Part shown: piece after piece, positions 62,654-64,000 of the stretch
Position numbering within the stretch: the stretch's first letter is position 1
Layout of the letters: each line of letters opens with the position of its first letter
Assembly: GCA_963814645.1 (NCBI GenBank)
Contig: CAWFDX010000015.1
Coordinates: forward strand, 372,001 to 436,000
Length of the DNA stretch: 64,000 bases
Direction of reading: 5' to 3'
DNA from: RYN-230 sp963814645
GTDB lineage: Bacteria; Actinomycetota; Actinomycetes; Streptosporangiales; Streptosporangiaceae
Notes under the pieces: generated by a model
Told to the model about the DNA's origin: nothing
The model's input: the letters and a program-made list of their open reading frames with translations, nothing else
Databases searched by the model: none
Program-made: the position numbers and the translations under genes

Positions 62654-62934
62654 TGACCGGAGATCAGGCGCAGGACGTCTTCCTTGCTCAGCACGGCCGC
62701 ATCGGTGGTGCTCAGCTCGGCCAGGCTTTCGCGGATATCGGCGAGCAGGCCAGCACTGTCCATGATGTCGAGCGTTTCTTCCAGGGACTCCAGGTCGTCG
62801 ATGCTGATGACGACGGCAGCAGGACGGCCGTGCTTGGTTATGACGACGCGGCCGTGCTCTCGCTCCAGACGGTCCACGACCTCAGAAAGCCGGTTCTTCA
62901 CATCGGCCAGGGGCATCTGCTCCGATACTGACAT
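62650..62934 (-). CDS. Phd/YefM-type antitoxin
   Basis: 94 aa from ATG 62934. Phd/YefM N-terminal fold: MPLADVKNRLSEVVDRLERE, VVITKHGRPAAVVISIDDLE (the KHG-x-PAAVV strand), C-terminal unfolded toxin-binding tail (SLAELSTTDAAVLSKEDV). It should bind the RelE-like toxin and repress the operon with it. A TATACT -10 box ends 7 bp before the ATG, so the mRNA is probably almost leaderless; no ribosome-binding site is present. Confidence 0.93.
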   Translation of the reverse strand: MSVSEQMPLADVKNRLSEVVDRLEREHGRVVITKHGRPAAVVISIDDLESLEETLDIMDSAGLLADIRESLAELSTTDAAVLSKEDVLRLISGQ

Positions 62935-62941
62935 GGCTAGA

Positions 62942-62947
62942 AGTATA
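62942..62947 (-). promoter_or_regulatory. -10 box TATACT for the toxin-antitoxin operon
   Basis: TATACT on the minus strand, 7 bp before the antitoxin ATG. The next bases would be the transcription start, giving a leaderless or very short leader. No good -35 was seen. Confidence 0.5.
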
Positions 62948-63166
62948 GCTACTCTCCGACAGCATGCCAGCCCCGCAAGCCATCCTCATCTGGCTGCCGC
63001 AGGGGGCGGCGGCACCCGGTTGGACGACGCCGTTGACCAGCTCAGCGCGCTCAGCCAGGCATTCGGGCAGCAGAGTGGTCTGCACAGGCTGAAACGGAAC
63101 GCCACTGCCTGGTGACCTGGTTGTATTGCGGCCTCCGTCTGCGGGTGTAGCTGCCGGGCACCGTTA

Positions 63167-63328
63167 ATGCTGCGGTTAGCGGAAATTTCGCTTCACCGGG
63201 CTGACGACATCGGCCAGGCCGTTGGCCAGCATAAAAGGGTGAAAGGTTTGCTGCTAGCAATAGCACTCGGCGCCTGTCTGGCGGTCGTTGTGGTGATGAT
63301 TGCGGCTCACTTTCTTGCTGGGCAATGA
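63167..63328 (+). CDS. 53-aa putative single-pass membrane peptide
   Basis: ATG 63167 opens a 53-codon frame: a short polar/basic N-terminus (LAEISLHRADDIGQAVGQHK) and one hydrophobic helix (LLLAIALGACLAVVVVMIAA) with a short HFLAGQ tail. No ribosome-binding site; a GTG at 63239 would give only 29 aa. It lies tail to tail with the methyltransferase gene, 2 bp apart. Whether it is made is uncertain. Confidence 0.35.
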   Translation: MLRLAEISLHRADDIGQAVGQHKRVKGLLLAIALGACLAVVVVMIAAHFLAGQ

Positions 63329-63330
63329 GC

Positions 63331-64000
63331 TCAGGGCTTTTTCCCGACTCCGCCCAGCGCGGGCACTTCGGGGGCGTTGGGCGCGGCCGGGTCGGGGCGC
63401 CACTGGTGGATCGGCACTATGCCGGGATCGGCGAGTTCCAGGCCGTCGAAGAACCGGACGATCTGCTCGGCCCGCCGCACCCGGTAGGGGACAGCGCCGC
63501 TCTCGTTGTACTGCGCGAGCGCCTTGTCTTGCGCGGGGTCGGTATCGACGCCTTCGTACATCACCAGGTAACCTCCGGCGGGCAGCGCGTCTTTGAGCTG
63601 GTCAATGATCGACCTGGCCACCTCGTCGTCGTTGTCGCCGGGGTTGCCGATGTGGCCCATGACGCCCATCAGCATGATCGCTACCGGCGCACCGAAATCC
63701 AGCTTCGTCCGCGCGATGCTCAGCAGCGCGCCCGGATCGTAGAGGTTGGCTTCGATGTAGTCGGTACCGCCGCTGGGATTACCGGCCAGCAGGGCCCGGG
63801 CGTGCGCCAGCACAAGTGGGTCGTTGTCCACATAGACAACGCGCGTCTCCGGCGCGACGCCCTGGGCGACTGCGTGGGTAGGGTCGTGGCTCGGCAGGCC
63901 CGAGCCGATGTCCAGGAACTGGCGGACTCCCGCCTCACCGGCCACGTAACGGACCGCGCGGGCCAGGTAGTCGCGGCTGGAGCGGGCCAGGTCGAACACG
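63331..64000 (-). CDS. SAM-dependent methyltransferase (pfam04672-type), 5' end beyond window
   Basis: Partial protein: the window ends inside the N-terminal third. The visible part shows FDLARSSRDYLARAVRYVAG, VRQFLDIGSGLPSHDPTHAV (SAM-binding loop), VVYVDNDPLVLAHARALLAG, YIEANLYDPGAL, and the conserved MGHIGNPGDNDDEVARSIID, all features of the actinobacterial SAM-methyltransferase family of pfam04672. Mostly intact to the natural stop at 63331. Substrate unknown. Confidence 0.92.
   Translation of the reverse strand, partial: VFDLARSSRDYLARAVRYVAGEAGVRQFLDIGSGLPSHDPTHAVAQGVAPETRVVYVDNDPLVLAHARALLAGNPSGGTDYIEANLYDPGALLSIARTKLDFGAPVAIMLMGVMGHIGNPGDNDDEVARSIIDQLKDALPAGGYLVMYEGVDTDPAQDKALAQYNESGAVPYRVRRAEQIVRFFDGLELADPGIVPIHQWRPDPAAPNAPEVPALGGVGKKP

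Overview
The window is high-GC DNA (about 70% by eye) with many GTG starts, dense ATGA/GTGA stop-start overlaps and protein families typical of soil actinomycetes: DUF3618, LtrA, FCD-type GntR, the pfam04672-type SAM methyltransferase, and XRE-NB-ARC-TPR regulators. I infer a filamentous or related actinobacterium; the genus cannot be read from this DNA. No rRNA, tRNA or CRISPR array was seen.

0-8 kb: envelope functions (L,D-transpeptidase lipoprotein, propeller lipoprotein, luciferase-like oxidoreductase, holin-like/DUF3618 membrane pair, CYTH-CHAD protein, two related acidic proteins). 8.2-13.3 kb: tightly coupled CoA-catabolic operon (MmgE/PrpD, acyl-CoA dehydrogenase, family III CoA-transferase, aldehyde dehydrogenase). 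13.4-26.6 kb: SIS protein, zinc-ribbon membrane propeller, expansin-CBM2, globin-like protein, two methyltransferases, CoA-transferase/citryl-CoA-lyase-like/LtrA overlap operon, G1 glutamic peptidase and LVIVD-repeat protein.

26.6-44 kb: a large uptake and catabolism cluster. It has two substrate-binding lipoproteins, a complete LivHMGF-type ABC transporter, Gfo/Idh oxidoreductase, cupin, HbpS/GlcG-like protein, amidohydrolase, M24 creatinase-like hydrolase, PEP-synthase-like protein, CocE/NonD hydrolase, SDR, and GntR/FCD and XRE-cupin regulators. Repeated TGATTA-like inverted repeats lie upstream of several of these genes and suggest a local regulon. The substrate is unknown.

44-63 kb: accessory region. 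The most interesting unit is a three-gene operon (44.2-49.1 kb): a membrane protein with a Lon-type (S16) Ser-Lys peptidase-like domain followed by WD40 repeats, a small membrane protein, and a protein with a duplicated RRYW motif. I read it as a possible conflict or stress system. It is followed by an IS110 element, an XRE-NB-ARC-TPR regulator and a VOC protein. Then comes a nested transposon complex (55,048-61,314): an IS256-family element split by an IS66-family element and with two 1,624-bp ISL3-family copies inserted at exactly the same offset (bases 10-17) of its two terminal inverted repeats. All four insertions have recognisable 8-bp target duplications. After it come msrB, a RelE/Phd-type toxin-antitoxin pair, a tiny membrane ORF and a truncated methyltransferase.

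At least eight genes carry a single frameshift that restores a full-length family member if corrected. Several look like assembly or sequencing indels (one is in a C8 run), so these are flagged rather than declared dead.
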